Source of the DNA: Burkholderiales bacterium
GTDB taxonomy: Bacteria > Pseudomonadota > Gammaproteobacteria > Burkholderiales > WYBJ01
Direction: 5' to 3'
NCBI GenBank assembly: GCA_020848435.1
Contig: JADLAC010000006.1
Coordinates: forward strand, 1-47,933
Length of the DNA: 47,933 bases
Below the pieces are notes generated by a model that did no database searches, had not been told where the DNA came from, and was given only the letters and a program-made list of their open reading frames with translations. Of the stretch, positions 1 to 8,333 are shown piece by piece. Made by a program: the position numbers and the translations under genes. Within the stretch, counting starts at the first letter, position 1. Every line of letters begins with the position of its first letter.

Positions 1-123
1 TCGAAATCGGCGTCAGACGCGAAGCGAACCGCAGGCGAGGCTTGGACACCTGGCGAGGATTCGCGACAAAGTATGGCGTCGATTCTCGACATCTTTTGTG
101 CAGCGAATTTCGGACTCAGGACA

Positions 124-137
124 CTAGGAGCCTGTCG
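124..137 (+). repeat. fragment of dispersed repeat (14 nt)
   Basis: The 14 bases CTAGGAGCCTGTCG here recur exactly at 47784-47797, and nearly so at 24103-24113 (TAGGAGCCGGT). A 14-base exact match is not expected by chance in 48 kb. The similarity stops at 137, so this is at most the edge of the element described at 47785. The rest of bases 1-291 shows no gene that I can support. Confidence 0.45.
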
Positions 138-291
138 CCATCCGCGGCAGGGCGAGCAAGCGCACGCGGCGCCGTCGGTTTGTCGCTGCGCACGGGGTCA
201 CACGGAACGCCGCGGCCCGCGGCAAGCGCGACTGCGTGCTCTTGGCGCTTCTGCGCGTGCGGCGCGCGCTTCCTCGCGCACGCTCGCGGCG

Positions 292-1269
292 CTACTGCGG
301 CTTGATGCCGGCCGCCTTGATGACTTGCGCATAGCGCACGGTTTCGCTCTTGATGAAGGCCGCGAACTGCTCGGGCGTATTGGGCCGAGGCTCGATGCCG
401 GCGCTCACCAGCCGTTCGCGCAGATCCGCGGCAGCGAGGGCGCGCGCGATTTCGCTGTTGAGCCGGCTCACGGTCTCGCGCGGCGCGGCGGCGGTGGTGA
501 GGATCCCGTACCAGATCGGTACCTCGTAATTGCTCATGCCGGCCTCTCTCGCGGTCGGTACATTGGGGAGCGTTTCCTGGCGCTTGTCGGAGAGCACCGC
601 GAGCGCTCGTGCCCGGCCCGCCTGAATCTGGGCAGCGGCGGCCGGCACCGCCATCACCAGCATGTCGATCTCGCCGCCCAGCATCGCCGAGAGCGCGAGC
701 CCGGTGCCCTTGTACGGGACGTGGGTCATGTCGATCTTGGCGAGCGAGAGCAGCAGCGCCGGGGCGAGGTGACTGGTCGTGCCGATGCCGCCGGAGCCGA
801 AGTTGAGCTTGCCAGGATTGCGCCGGGCGATGTCGATCAACTGCTGCAAGCTCTTCGCCGGTATCGACGGATGCACCATCAACACGTTCTGGATGTACGC
901 CACCAGCGATATCGGCGCGAGGTCGCGGGCCGGATCGTAATTGAGCTTGGCATAGAGCGAGGGGCTGATGGACACCAGCGGCGAGGACAGGACCACCGTG
1001 TAGCCGTCGGGCGGCGACTTGGCGGTGAGCTCGAGGCCGAGGTTGCCGCCGGCGCCGGGGCGATTGTCCGCGACCACCGGCTGGCCCATCTGCTCGGAGA
1101 GCTTTTGCGCCACGGCGCGCCCGAGCAGGTCGGTCGGGCCGCCGGGCGGGAAGGGCAGAATGAAGCGCACTTGCTTCGATGGGTAGGTCTGCGCCTGCAC
1201 GCCGAGGGCGGCACACGCCGCGAGCGCCAGCATCGAACCCGCGACCCAGCCTGGCAGCGAAGCTTGCAT
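292..1269 (-). CDS. Bug-family tripartite tricarboxylate transporter substrate-binding receptor
   Basis: This is a periplasmic solute-binding protein of the Bug/TctC family (325 residues), which delivers organic acids or other small polar compounds to TctAB-type membrane components. A signal peptide spans about residues 1-26 (ending VQAQ). It is followed by the family's opening YPSKQVRFILPFPPGG, then VVADNRPGAGGNLG and the VPYKGTG segment, and it ends AAGIKPQ. The start is the internal ATG at 1269, which has a good GGAG site (AGGAGCTCCTCCT) just upstream; a start at 1332 would add an implausible arginine-rich tail. No tctA or tctB lies nearby, so it is an orphan receptor, which is common in Burkholderiales. 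The ligand cannot be read from sequence. Confidence 0.9.
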   Translation of the reverse strand: MQASLPGWVAGSMLALAACAALGVQAQTYPSKQVRFILPFPPGGPTDLLGRAVAQKLSEQMGQPVVADNRPGAGGNLGLELTAKSPPDGYTVVLSSPLVSISPSLYAKLNYDPARDLAPISLVAYIQNVLMVHPSIPAKSLQQLIDIARRNPGKLNFGSGGIGTTSHLAPALLLSLAKIDMTHVPYKGTGLALSAMLGGEIDMLVMAVPAAAAQIQAGRARALAVLSDKRQETLPNVPTAREAGMSNYEVPIWYGILTTAAAPRETVSRLNSEIARALAAADLRERLVSAGIEPRPNTPEQFAAFIKSETVRYAQVIKAAGIKPQ

Positions 1270-1614
1270 AGGAGGAGCTCCCGTGATCGAGCCCGGCGCA
1301 GCGTCGATCGAGCGCCGGGGGTTACGCCGCAAAGGCTTGCACGCACGACCCGATCAGGATAGCAAAGCGGCTCGCGCTGCCGCAACGGCCGCGGCGGCGA
1401 TTTCGGCATCGGAGCGTGGAGCGCGCGAATCCGTGCGGCGAGGGCTGCACGCAGGGGGCGCGTTGACGATACCCAGCGACGAGGCCATGTCTTCGGCATT
1501 GTGGCTACGCCTGGGTGCGCGCTGCGCGGAAGGGGCTCGGCGAGCACCGCGCGTTGGCCTCGCGCCGGGCGTCGCAGGCGCGGAGGTGCTCGCCGGCCTC
1601 GTGTGGGACCTCAT
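1270..1614. other. intergenic region, no gene recognised
   Basis: These 345 bases lie between the start of the Bug receptor gene and the end of oxyR, both on the minus strand. Overlapping frames here are GC shadows with no recognisable protein. The promoter of the Bug gene must lie here, but I see no clear -35/-10 pair. Confidence 0.5.
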
Positions 1615-2529
1615 TCAAGCCTCGCCTGCAAGCGGCGTGACGCCGGGGACCTTGGCCGCACGAATCGCTTCGGCGAGGACTTCGATCGCCTTCTCGCGCG
1701 CGAAGCTCTTGCGCCAGGCGAGCCCGATCCGGCGCGAGGGCGGCGGGGACTTGAACGCAACGACTTTGAGCAGCGGACTGCGAAAGCGCGGGCTGTCGGC
1801 GCTCGCGGGCAGCACCGTGATGCCGAGGCCGGAGGCGACCATGTTGCGGATGGTCTCGAGCGAATTCCCCTGCAGGACTTCGCCGCCGCGCCGTTGCAGC
1901 TCCGGGCAGGCCGCGGCCACCTGGTTGCTGAAACAATGTCCGCTCGCGAGCAGCAGCACCTTTTCGTTCGCCAGCTCCTCGGCGCGGATATACGCGCGCT
2001 TCGCCCAGGCGTGGTTGGCTGGCACCGCGACCGCGAACGGCTCGTCGTACAGCGGCAGCACGGCGACGTTCGGTGCATCGAACGGCAGCGCGATGACGGC
2101 TGCATCGATGCGTCCGTTGCGCAGCAGCAGGTCTAGCTGCGCGGTCAGGTTCTCTTCGACCTGGAGCGGCATCCGCGGCGCCTTGCGCTGCAGGATCGGG
2201 ATCAGCTCGGGCAGCAGGTAGGGCGCGACGGTGTAGATCACGCCGAGCTTGAGCGGTCCGGCGAGCTGATCGCGGCCCTGGCGGGCGATCTCGTGCACCT
2301 TGGCGGCTTCCTCGAGCACGCGTTGCGCCTGCTCGACGATGAGAGCGCCAGTGGGGGTCAGGCTCACTGCGGCGCGCGAGCGCTCGAAGATTCTCACCCC
2401 CAGTTCGTCCTCCAGCTTCTGGATGGCGAGCGACAGCGCGGGCTGGGTCACGAAGCAGCGCTGCGCGGCGCGGCGGAAGTTGCGCTCCTGGGCGACGGCG
2501 AGGGCATAGCGCAAGTCGTTCAGGTTCAA
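1615..2529 (-). CDS. oxyR: hydrogen peroxide-sensing LysR-type regulator OxyR
   Basis: This LysR-family activator is switched on by peroxide through a disulfide. The N-terminal helix-turn-helix covers about residues 2-60 (NLNDLRYALAVAQERNF, then TQPALS), followed by the effector domain from about 90. The redox motif GHCFSNQVAAAC puts cysteines at 199 and 208, the same numbers as in E. coli OxyR. That placement depends on a TTG start at 2529, preceded by a GGAG eight bases away, and it gives 304 residues, the usual OxyR length. Upstream in-frame ATGs would run antisense through the rubrerythrin gene. The gene is divergent from the rubrerythrin operon and shares a 153 bp control region containing an OxyR-like dyad. 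Confidence 0.93.
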   Translation of the reverse strand: MNLNDLRYALAVAQERNFRRAAQRCFVTQPALSLAIQKLEDELGVRIFERSRAAVSLTPTGALIVEQAQRVLEEAAKVHEIARQGRDQLAGPLKLGVIYTVAPYLLPELIPILQRKAPRMPLQVEENLTAQLDLLLRNGRIDAAVIALPFDAPNVAVLPLYDEPFAVAVPANHAWAKRAYIRAEELANEKVLLLASGHCFSNQVAAACPELQRRGGEVLQGNSLETIRNMVASGLGITVLPASADSPRFRSPLLKVVAFKSPPPSRRIGLAWRKSFAREKAIEVLAEAIRAAKVPGVTPLAGEA

Positions 2530-2556
2530 GTCGGCGCTCCGTTCGATCAACCGCTG

Positions 2557-2575
2557 TGATAGGCTGAGCTTATCA
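2557..2575. promoter_or_regulatory. probable OxyR operator
   Basis: TGATAGGCTGAGCTTATCA is a 19 bp dyad with one mismatched pair around a central G. It contains the LysR-type ATA-N9-TAT pattern. It lies 28 bp upstream of the oxyR start and 20 bp upstream of the -35 of the divergent rubrerythrin promoter, the usual place for a LysR regulator that represses itself and activates its neighbour. Confidence 0.6.
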
Positions 2576-2595
2576 AAAAAGTTGAAAAAGACAAT

Positions 2596-2624
2596 TGGAC
2601 CAATCATGCCCTCATGCCTAGACT
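2596..2624 (+). promoter_or_regulatory. rubrerythrin operon promoter
   Basis: TTGGAC at 2596-2601 and TAGACT at 2619-2624 are separated by exactly 17 bp, giving a sigma70-type promoter with a predicted start near 2631 and a leader of about 50 bases. A perfect palindrome ATTGGACCAAT (2594-2604) overlaps the -35 and could be a second operator. Confidence 0.55.
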
Positions 2625-2682
2625 GCGTTGCGTGGCAGGCGTAACGCTTGCCGAGCGTCGATACAACCGAACGGAGACCAGC

Positions 2683-3165
2683 ATGCAACGACCCGAGATC
2701 AAGACCATGGCAAACCTCGAAGCCGCCTTCGCCGGCGAATCGATGGCGCACATCAAGTATCGCTACTTCGCCAAGCTCGCGCGCGAGGCCGGCGACGAGG
2801 CGACGGCGCGCGTATTCGAGGAGACGGCGGACCAGGAAGTGCAGCACGCCTTCGGCCACCTCGATCTGCTCTACCCCAGGAGCGAGATGACGCCCGAGCG
2901 CTCGCTCGAAATCGCGATCGCGGGGGAAACCTACGAATACACCGAGATGTATCCGAAGTTCCGCGAGACCGCGCAGGCGGAAGGCCAACGCGCGGCGGTG
3001 CGCGAGATTGACGAGCAGATCGCCGAATCGAAGGAGCACGCGGAGCGCTTCCAAGCCACGTTGCAGAAGGCGGCCAAGCGCTTCGCGGCGCTGGCGAAGG
3101 TGGAAGAGCGCCACGCCAACAACTATCGGGCGGTGCTCGGCAAGCTCGCAAGGAACGCCGCTTGA
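2683..3165 (+). CDS. rubrerythrin (ferritin-like domain only)
   Basis: This cytoplasmic di-iron peroxidase reduces hydrogen peroxide with electrons from rubredoxin. The 160-residue protein is a single ferritin-like four-helix bundle. Di-iron ligands are visible in the helix-1 segment [11 protein letters not shown], in [14 protein letters not shown], in ETYEYTEMY and in [10 protein letters not shown] near the end. The C-terminal rubredoxin domain of classical rubrerythrins is absent, and a separate rubredoxin gene follows 40 bp downstream. The ATG at 2683 is chosen because ACGGAG sits at the right distance. It is the first gene of a three-gene defence operon under the OxyR-like site. Confidence 0.9.
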   Translation: MQRPEIKTMANLEAAFAGESMAHIKYRYFAKLAREAGDEATARVFEETADQEVQHAFGHLDLLYPRSEMTPERSLEIAIAGETYEYTEMYPKFRETAQAEGQRAAVREIDEQIAESKEHAERFQATLQKAAKRFAALAKVEERHANNYRAVLGKLARNAA

Positions 3166-3205
3166 GCGCGTCCGCCGACCTGATCGACACTACACGGAGA
3201 ACGAC

Positions 3206-3376
3206 ATGAAGGTTTACCAGTGCATTGTTTGCGGTTTCATCTATGACGAAGCCAAGGGTCTGCCCGAGGAAGGTATCGCCCCCGGCACGCGGTGGGCGGA
3301 TCTTCCCGACGACTGGGCTTGCCCGGAGTGCGGCATCGCCAAGGCCGACTTCGAGATGGTCGAGTTGGCGGCCTGA
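3206..3376 (+). CDS. rubredoxin
   Basis: This 56-residue one-iron electron carrier has its four iron-binding cysteines in CIVCG (residues 6 and 9) and CPECG (residues 39 and 42), the standard spacing. It contains the usual GIAPGT and DLPDDWACP segments. A CGGAGA ribosome site precedes the ATG. Its position between rubrerythrin and a rubredoxin reductase indicates that it passes electrons from NAD(P)H, through the reductase, to the di-iron peroxidase. Confidence 0.97.
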   Translation: MKVYQCIVCGFIYDEAKGLPEEGIAPGTRWADLPDDWACPECGIAKADFEMVELAA

Positions 3377-3400
3377 GCCGGTTCCGTGCCGAAGGACGCC

Positions 3401-4543
3401 ATGAAACCGATCGTGATCATCGGTGCGGGGCTCGCGGGCTACAGCGTGGCGCGCGAGTTTCGCAAGCTCGACCGCGAGCATCCGCTCGTCCTGATCGCCG
3501 CGGACGACGCAGATTTCTATACCAAGCCCATGCTCTCCAACGCCTTCGCATCGGGCAAGACGCCCGCGGCGCTGGTCGGCACGCCGGCCGCGCGCATGGC
3601 GGCGCAGCTCGGGCTCGTCTCGCACGCGCGCACGCGCGTCACAGCGATCGACCGGGGTCGCGGCGTGCTCGTTACCGATCGCGGCGAGCTCGAGTACGGG
3701 CGACTGGTATGCGCGCTGGGCGCCGAGCCGGTTTCGCTACGCCTCACGGGCAGCGCGGCGGAGGAGGTCCGGGCGGTGAATTCGCTGAGCGACTATGCGC
3801 ACTGGCGCAGCCGGCTCGAGCATGCGCGCACGGTCGCGATCATCGGCGCTGGCCTGATCGGCTGCGAATTCGCCAACGACCTGGCGCTCGCGGGTTACCG
3901 GGTGAGCGTGATCGATCCCTCGCCGCATCCTCTCGCCAGCCTGCTGCCGCCGGCGGCCGGTTGCCGCCTGCAGGAAGCGCTGGCCGGGATCGGCATCGAT
4001 TGGCGGCTGGGGATCGGTGTTGGCGCGGTCGATCGCCACGGCGCGGGCGTGCGCCTCATCCTCGGCGACGCGACCGCCGTGGAGGCCGACCTGGTGTTAT
4101 CGGCCGTGGGCTTGCGCCCGAGCATCGGGCTTGCCACCGCCGCCGGGCTCGCGACCGGGCGCGGCGTCCAGGTGGACGCCCGCTTGCGCTCGACCGATCC
4201 GCACATATTCGCCCTCGGCGACTGTGCCGAGATCGACGGCGAGGTGCGAAATTACGTTGCGCCGATCATGCACGCGGCACGCGCGCTGGCGCGCACGCTG
4301 GCGGGTAGCGATACCGCCGTGGCCTTCCCGCCCATGCCAGTGATCGTAAAGACGCCGTGCGAGCCGCTCGTCGTGCTGCCCGCGCCGCGTGCGGCGCCGG
4401 GCCGCTGGCTGGTGGAGGCCGAAGACGGGGGCTTGAAGATGGTGTTTCGCGATGCCGCCGAGCGCATGCTGGGCTTCGTCCTGACCGGCGCGCGCGTCAG
4501 CGAGCGCAATGTGATGACGCAAGGCCTCGCCCTCGCCGCCTGA
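3401..4543 (+). CDS. rubredoxin-NAD(+) reductase (FAD-dependent oxidoreductase)
   Basis: This flavoprotein (380 residues) moves electrons from NAD(P)H to rubredoxin. The N-terminal FAD-binding Rossmann fold is IVIIGAGLAGYSVAREF, the NAD(P)-binding fold starts near residue 145 (VAIIGAGLIGCEFAND), and the second FAD motif is IFALGDCAEIDG near 272. The early FYTKPMLSNAFASGK is typical of the rubredoxin reductase (RubB/AlkT/NorW) branch. The start is ATG 3401 with GAAGGA before it; an in-frame GTG at 3386 is the alternative. It ends the operon with rubrerythrin and rubredoxin. Confidence 0.9.
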   Translation: MKPIVIIGAGLAGYSVAREFRKLDREHPLVLIAADDADFYTKPMLSNAFASGKTPAALVGTPAARMAAQLGLVSHARTRVTAIDRGRGVLVTDRGELEYGRLVCALGAEPVSLRLTGSAAEEVRAVNSLSDYAHWRSRLEHARTVAIIGAGLIGCEFANDLALAGYRVSVIDPSPHPLASLLPPAAGCRLQEALAGIGIDWRLGIGVGAVDRHGAGVRLILGDATAVEADLVLSAVGLRPSIGLATAAGLATGRGVQVDARLRSTDPHIFALGDCAEIDGEVRNYVAPIMHAARALARTLAGSDTAVAFPPMPVIVKTPCEPLVVLPAPRAAPGRWLVEAEDGGLKMVFRDAAERMLGFVLTGARVSERNVMTQGLALAA

Positions 4544-4565
4544 TCGTGATCGGGGGCGATGCGGG

Positions 4566-4648
4566 GGTCAGGTCTTGCAGGTTTCACGCACTCGTCACCG
4601 CTCGACGAGGACGCACGAGCGCGATCGTGCAACGTGCGCGACCTGACC
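4566..4648. repeat. inverted-repeat element
   Basis: GGTCAGGTC at 4566-4574 is repeated as the exact reverse complement GACCTGACC at 4640-4648. Inner arms TTGCA (4575-4579) and TGCAA (4628-4632) add to the fold. It lies between the rubredoxin reductase and cupin genes and could be a terminator-like fold or a small palindromic (REP/MITE-type) element. Confidence 0.5.
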
Positions 4649-4720
4649 GCGAAGAAATCGGGCTAGAATGCCGCGCTCCGAGAAGCTGCGCGGATCGATA
4701 TCGACACCGGGAGAGCGGTC

Positions 4721-5143
4721 ATGCTCGTGTTCGCACTCGAGGCTGAGAGCCAATGGAACGTGCAGCATCATGTCGAGCGTGTGCTGGGCAAGGTCGCGGG
4801 CGGCGACGTGACCATAGCCTGCTGGGAGCCCGGCCAGATCAGTCCCTACCATTGCCATCCGAACTGCACCGAGATCTACTTCTGCTACGACGGCGGGGGG
4901 CAGATGCGTACCCCGCAGCGCAGCGTCGACATCGGGCCCGGTACGTTCGTGGTTCACCCGCCCGGCGAGTTGCACGAGTACGTCAACGGCGCTCGGCGCA
5001 CGATGCTGTTTCGCGTGCGCTATGGCGATAGCATGGAGTCGCGCAAGACCGACAACCGCGGCCGCCCCGGCTGGACGCAAAGCGCCGAGGACCAGGCGTT
5101 CTTTGCGGCGCGCCCGGAGCTGCTGGCGGCGGAAGTGCGCTGA
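4721..5143 (+). CDS. small cupin-domain protein
   Basis: This is a 140-residue single-domain cupin. The metal-binding motif 1 is visible as HCHPNCTEIYF (about residues 44-54), and motif 2 as GTFVVHPPGELHEYV (about 74-88). Such small cupins bind a divalent metal and act as dioxygenases, isomerases or sensors; the substrate here is unknown. The ATG has GGGAGAG upstream. A weak -10 (TAGAAT, 4664-4669) suggests its own promoter, separate from the rubrerythrin operon. Confidence 0.8.
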   Translation: MLVFALEAESQWNVQHHVERVLGKVAGGDVTIACWEPGQISPYHCHPNCTEIYFCYDGGGQMRTPQRSVDIGPGTFVVHPPGELHEYVNGARRTMLFRVRYGDSMESRKTDNRGRPGWTQSAEDQAFFAARPELLAAEVR

Positions 5144-5220
5144 CGGCGGTCACAGGCTGATCGCGGGGCGATTGCGGACGAGCTTCGCGCGCGGGGCATA
5201 GGCCGCCGCGAGCCCCTCGG

Positions 5221-5226
5221 TATAAT
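5221..5226 (+). promoter_or_regulatory. uvrD promoter -10 element
   Basis: A perfect TATAAT, preceded by CGG, lies 30 bp upstream of the uvrD ATG. No good -35 is visible at the expected distance. Confidence 0.45.
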
Positions 5227-5255
5227 GGCCGACTTGCCGCCATGTGCTCTTCCTC

Positions 5256-7514
5256 ATGCAGCCAGCTTTCCTCACCGGTCTCAATCCGCAGCAACTCGAT
5301 GCAGTCACTTTGCCGCACCAATCGGCGCTCATTCTCGCCGGCGCGGGCAGCGGCAAGACGCGGGTACTGACCACGCGCATCGCCTGGTTGATCTCGACCG
5401 GGCAAGCGGCGCCGTCCTCGATCCTGGCCGTCACCTTCACCAACAAGGCGGCCAAGGAAATGCTCGCGCGCATTTCCGCGATGTTGCCGATCAATACCCG
5501 CGGCATGTGGATCGGCACCTTTCACGGCTTGTGCAATCGCATGCTGCGGGCGCATCACCGCGAAGCGGGACTGCCGCAGCTTTTCCAGATTCTCGACACC
5601 CAGGATCAACAAGCCGCCATCAAGCGATTGATGAAGGTCTTGAACGTCGACGACGAGAAGTTTCCGCCGCGGCAAGTGCAGTGGTTCATCAATGGCGCCA
5701 AGGAAGAAGGCCGGCGCGCGCGCGCTGTCGAAGCCTACGACGACTACACCCGGCGGCTGACCGAAATCTTCGCGGCCTACGACGAGCAGTGCAACCGCGA
5801 GGGCGTGGTCGACTTTCCCGAGCTGCTGCTGCGCTGCTTCGAGCTGCTGCAACGTAACGAGGTGCTGCGCGAGCATTACCGCTCGCGCTTCAAGCATATC
5901 CTGGTCGACGAGTTCCAGGATACCAACGTGTTGCAATATCGCTGGCTGAAGCTTCTGGCGGGACAGGACCGGCGCCATGCCGCAGGCTTCGAGCTCACGG
6001 CGCCGGCCGCGAGCGCGAACGCGCGGCACGATGAGGACTGCGCCGTATTCGCGGTCGGCGACGACGACCAGTCGATCTATGCCTTCCGCGGCGCCAATGT
6101 CGCCAACATGCAGCACTTCGAGCGCGATTTCCACGTCCATCGCATCATCAAGCTGGAGCAGAACTACCGCTCGCACGGCAATATCCTGGAAGCGGCCAAC
6201 GCGGTCATCGCCAACAATCGCCGCCGCCTGGGGAAGAATCTCTGGACCGCCGAAGGCAAGGGCGAGCCCATCCGCATCTTCGAGGCGATGAGCGATATCG
6301 AGGAGGCCGCCTTCATCGTCGACGAAGTGAAGGCGCTCGTGGCCGAGGGCGTGCGCCGCGACCAGATCGCGGTTTTGTATCGGTCGAACGCGCAGTCGCG
6401 GGTGCTCGAGCACGCGCTGTTCTCCGCCGCCATCGCGTATCGCGTCTACGGCGGACTGCGCTTCTTCGAGCGCCAGGAAATCAAGCATGCGCTCGCGTAC
6501 CTGCGCCTGGTGGCGAGCCCCGAGGACGGCAACGCATTGTTGCGCGTGATCAACTTTCCGGCGCGAGGCATCGGCAGCCGGACCTTGGAGCAGCTCCAGG
6601 ACGCGGCGCGGGCAGGCGCAACGAGCCTGTGGGCGGCGGCGAAGGCGCGCTCCGGCGCAGCCAAGGCGAAGCCGGCAGCGGGCGATGCGCTCGCGCTGCC
6701 CGCGCGCGGCGTCGAGGGTTTCGTCGCGCTGGTAGAGCGGCTGCGCGAGAGCTGCGCGGGTCTCGGGCTGGGCGAGACCGTCGAGCAGGTGCTGGAGCGC
6801 AGCGGGCTCAACGCGCATTACAAGGCCGAGCGCGAGGGCACCGACCGGCTCGAGAACCTGGGCGAGCTGGTGAACGCGGCGGCGCTATTCGCGAACGATC
6901 CGAACAACGAGGATACGAGCCTCACCGCGTTTCTCGCCCATGCCGCCCTGGAAGCAGGCGAGCACCAGGCCGAGGCGGGGACCGACGCGTTGCAGCTCAT
7001 GACGGTGCACTCGGCGAAGGGGCTCGAGTTCCACTCGGTATTCTTGAGCGGCCTCGAGGAGGGGCTGTTCCCGCACGAGAACAGCTCGAGCGAGCAGGAC
7101 GGGCTCGACGAAGAACGCCGGCTGATGTACGTCGCCATCACGCGTGCCCGCCGCAGGCTCTATGTCACCTACGCACAAAGCCGCATGTTGCACGGCCAGA
7201 CGCGCTACAACATCCGCTCGCGCTTCCTGCTGGAGCTGCCGCCGCTGCTCTTGAAGCCGGTCGGCGGCACGCACGCGCGCACCCGCGGCGCGGCGAGCTC
7301 GAGCAGCGGCAGGGGAGAAAGCGGCTACGGCGGGATCGAGGTGGCGCCCGCCTCGCCCTGGCGCGTCGGCCAGAGTGTCGTGCATCCGAAATTCGGGCGC
7401 GGTGTCATCATCGGCGCCGAAGGCCGTGGCGCGGATGCGCGGGTGCAGGTCAATTTTCAGCGCGACGGCATGAAGTGGCTCGCGCTCGAATACGCCAAGC
7501 TGACGGCTGCTTGA
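5256..7514 (+). CDS. uvrD: DNA helicase II, UvrD/Rep family
   Basis: This superfamily 1A 3'-5' DNA helicase (752 residues) is used in nucleotide excision and mismatch repair. Walker A is GAGSGKT near residue 30, Walker B is VDEFQDTN, motif III is AVGDDDQSIYAFRGA, motif IV is EQNYRS, motif V is MTVHSAKGLEF and motif VI is VAITRARRRLYV. The C-terminus (HPKFGRGVIIG...WLALEYAKL) is the UvrD-type tail. About 25 alanine-rich residues are inserted between motifs II and III. ATG 5256 is preferred over GTG 5244. The gene runs into the convergent membrane-protein gene with a 1 bp gap. Confidence 0.93.
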   Translation: MQPAFLTGLNPQQLDAVTLPHQSALILAGAGSGKTRVLTTRIAWLISTGQAAPSSILAVTFTNKAAKEMLARISAMLPINTRGMWIGTFHGLCNRMLRAHHREAGLPQLFQILDTQDQQAAIKRLMKVLNVDDEKFPPRQVQWFINGAKEEGRRARAVEAYDDYTRRLTEIFAAYDEQCNREGVVDFPELLLRCFELLQRNEVLREHYRSRFKHILVDEFQDTNVLQYRWLKLLAGQDRRHAAGFELTAPAASANARHDEDCAVFAVGDDDQSIYAFRGANVANMQHFERDFHVHRIIKLEQNYRSHGNILEAANAVIANNRRRLGKNLWTAEGKGEPIRIFEAMSDIEEAAFIVDEVKALVAEGVRRDQIAVLYRSNAQSRVLEHALFSAAIAYRVYGGLRFFERQEIKHALAYLRLVASPEDGNALLRVINFPARGIGSRTLEQLQDAARAGATSLWAAAKARSGAAKAKPAAGDALALPARGVEGFVALVERLRESCAGLGLGETVEQVLERSGLNAHYKAEREGTDRLENLGELVNAAALFANDPNNEDTSLTAFLAHAALEAGEHQAEAGTDALQLMTVHSAKGLEFHSVFLSGLEEGLFPHENSSSEQDGLDEERRLMYVAITRARRRLYVTYAQSRMLHGQTRYNIRSRFLLELPPLLLKPVGGTHARTRGAASSSSGRGESGYGGIEVAPASPWRVGQSVVHPKFGRGVIIGAEGRGADARVQVNFQRDGMKWLALEYAKLTAA

Positions 7515-7515
7515 T

Positions 7516-8253
7516 TCACGCCGGCGACGCCTGCTCGAAAATATCCACGTAGGACGCGTAGATCGAGCCGAAGATCACCGGCAGCACGATCACCAGCCCG
7601 GCCATGACGGGCAGCGTGGCCAGTATCCAGAGCGCGACCACGACCACGCCGTAGAGCGTGAAGGCGCCGAGGTTCTGCATGCACGCCGCAAAGCTCGCTT
7701 TCAATGCCGGCAGCGCGTTCATGCGCCGCATGACGATCAAGAGCGGCGCGAACCAGGTCAGCATCATGAGCGGTATGTACAAGGCCATGGCGGATAACAG
7801 CGGGCCGGTCATGCGCTTGAGCGCCGTCTGCGCCGCCGCCAGGTCCTCGGGCGTGGGTTTCGCGGGCAGCTTTGGCAGCCCTTCGGAGGAACCGAACGCC
7901 ACCGCCATCACGATCAGCATGCCGACGAGATAGATGCCGCCCACGGTCACCAGCGCGCTCGCATTCTCGCGAAATCCGGCGAAAAGGTAACCGATCTCCA
8001 GCTTCTTGCCTTGCTCGAGGGCACGGCAGCCCAGCATCAGGCCGGCGAAAAAGACCGGAAAGAACAGGTTGAAAAGCAGCGGGCCGAGCTTGGGAATGCT
8101 GAAGAGCACCAGCCAGATGAGGATCAGGGTGACCGTGAGCCCGATCCACGCGAGCGGACTGCGCTTGAAGAGCCGCCAGCCGCCGGAGATCCACTGCAAG
8201 CCGTGGCCGATGGCGACCCGGCGGGGCTCGAGGGCGACTGGATACTTGGACAT
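7516..8253 (-). CDS. BPSS1780-family multi-pass membrane protein
   Basis: This 245-residue integral membrane protein has five to six hydrophobic segments, at about residues 35-52, 55-75, 102-120, 150-175 and 195-232. It resembles the betaproteobacterial BPSS1780 family, of unknown function. It opens with PVALEPRRVAIGHGLQWISGGW, characteristic of that family. It sits downstream of thrB on the same strand, 80 bp away, a conserved arrangement in the class. Its stop is 1 bp from that of uvrD. Confidence 0.8.
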   Translation of the reverse strand: MSKYPVALEPRRVAIGHGLQWISGGWRLFKRSPLAWIGLTVTLILIWLVLFSIPKLGPLLFNLFFPVFFAGLMLGCRALEQGKKLEIGYLFAGFRENASALVTVGGIYLVGMLIVMAVAFGSSEGLPKLPAKPTPEDLAAAQTALKRMTGPLLSAMALYIPLMMLTWFAPLLIVMRRMNALPALKASFAACMQNLGAFTLYGVVVVALWILATLPVMAGLVIVLPVIFGSIYASYVDIFEQASPA

Positions 8254-8333
8254 GGTACTGGAGGGTCAGAGCCTGAGTATTTTACGGCATGAACAACGGC
8301 TCGCTACGCTGATCGTCGCGGCGTTCGCACCCG

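Noticed and set aside
2683..3165. Rubrerythrin seen as truncated because it lacks the C-terminal rubredoxin domain
   Set aside because: The domain-less form is a normal variant, and a separate rubredoxin gene follows directly.
5950..6050. Insertion between helicase motifs II and III of UvrD
   Set aside because: The motifs on either side are intact, and I believe similar linkers occur in other betaproteobacterial UvrD proteins.
4983..6818. 611-codon open frame on the minus strand
   Set aside because: It lies antisense to uvrD, which has all helicase motifs. The translation is rich in Arg, Gln and His with no family resemblance, as expected for a high-GC shadow frame.
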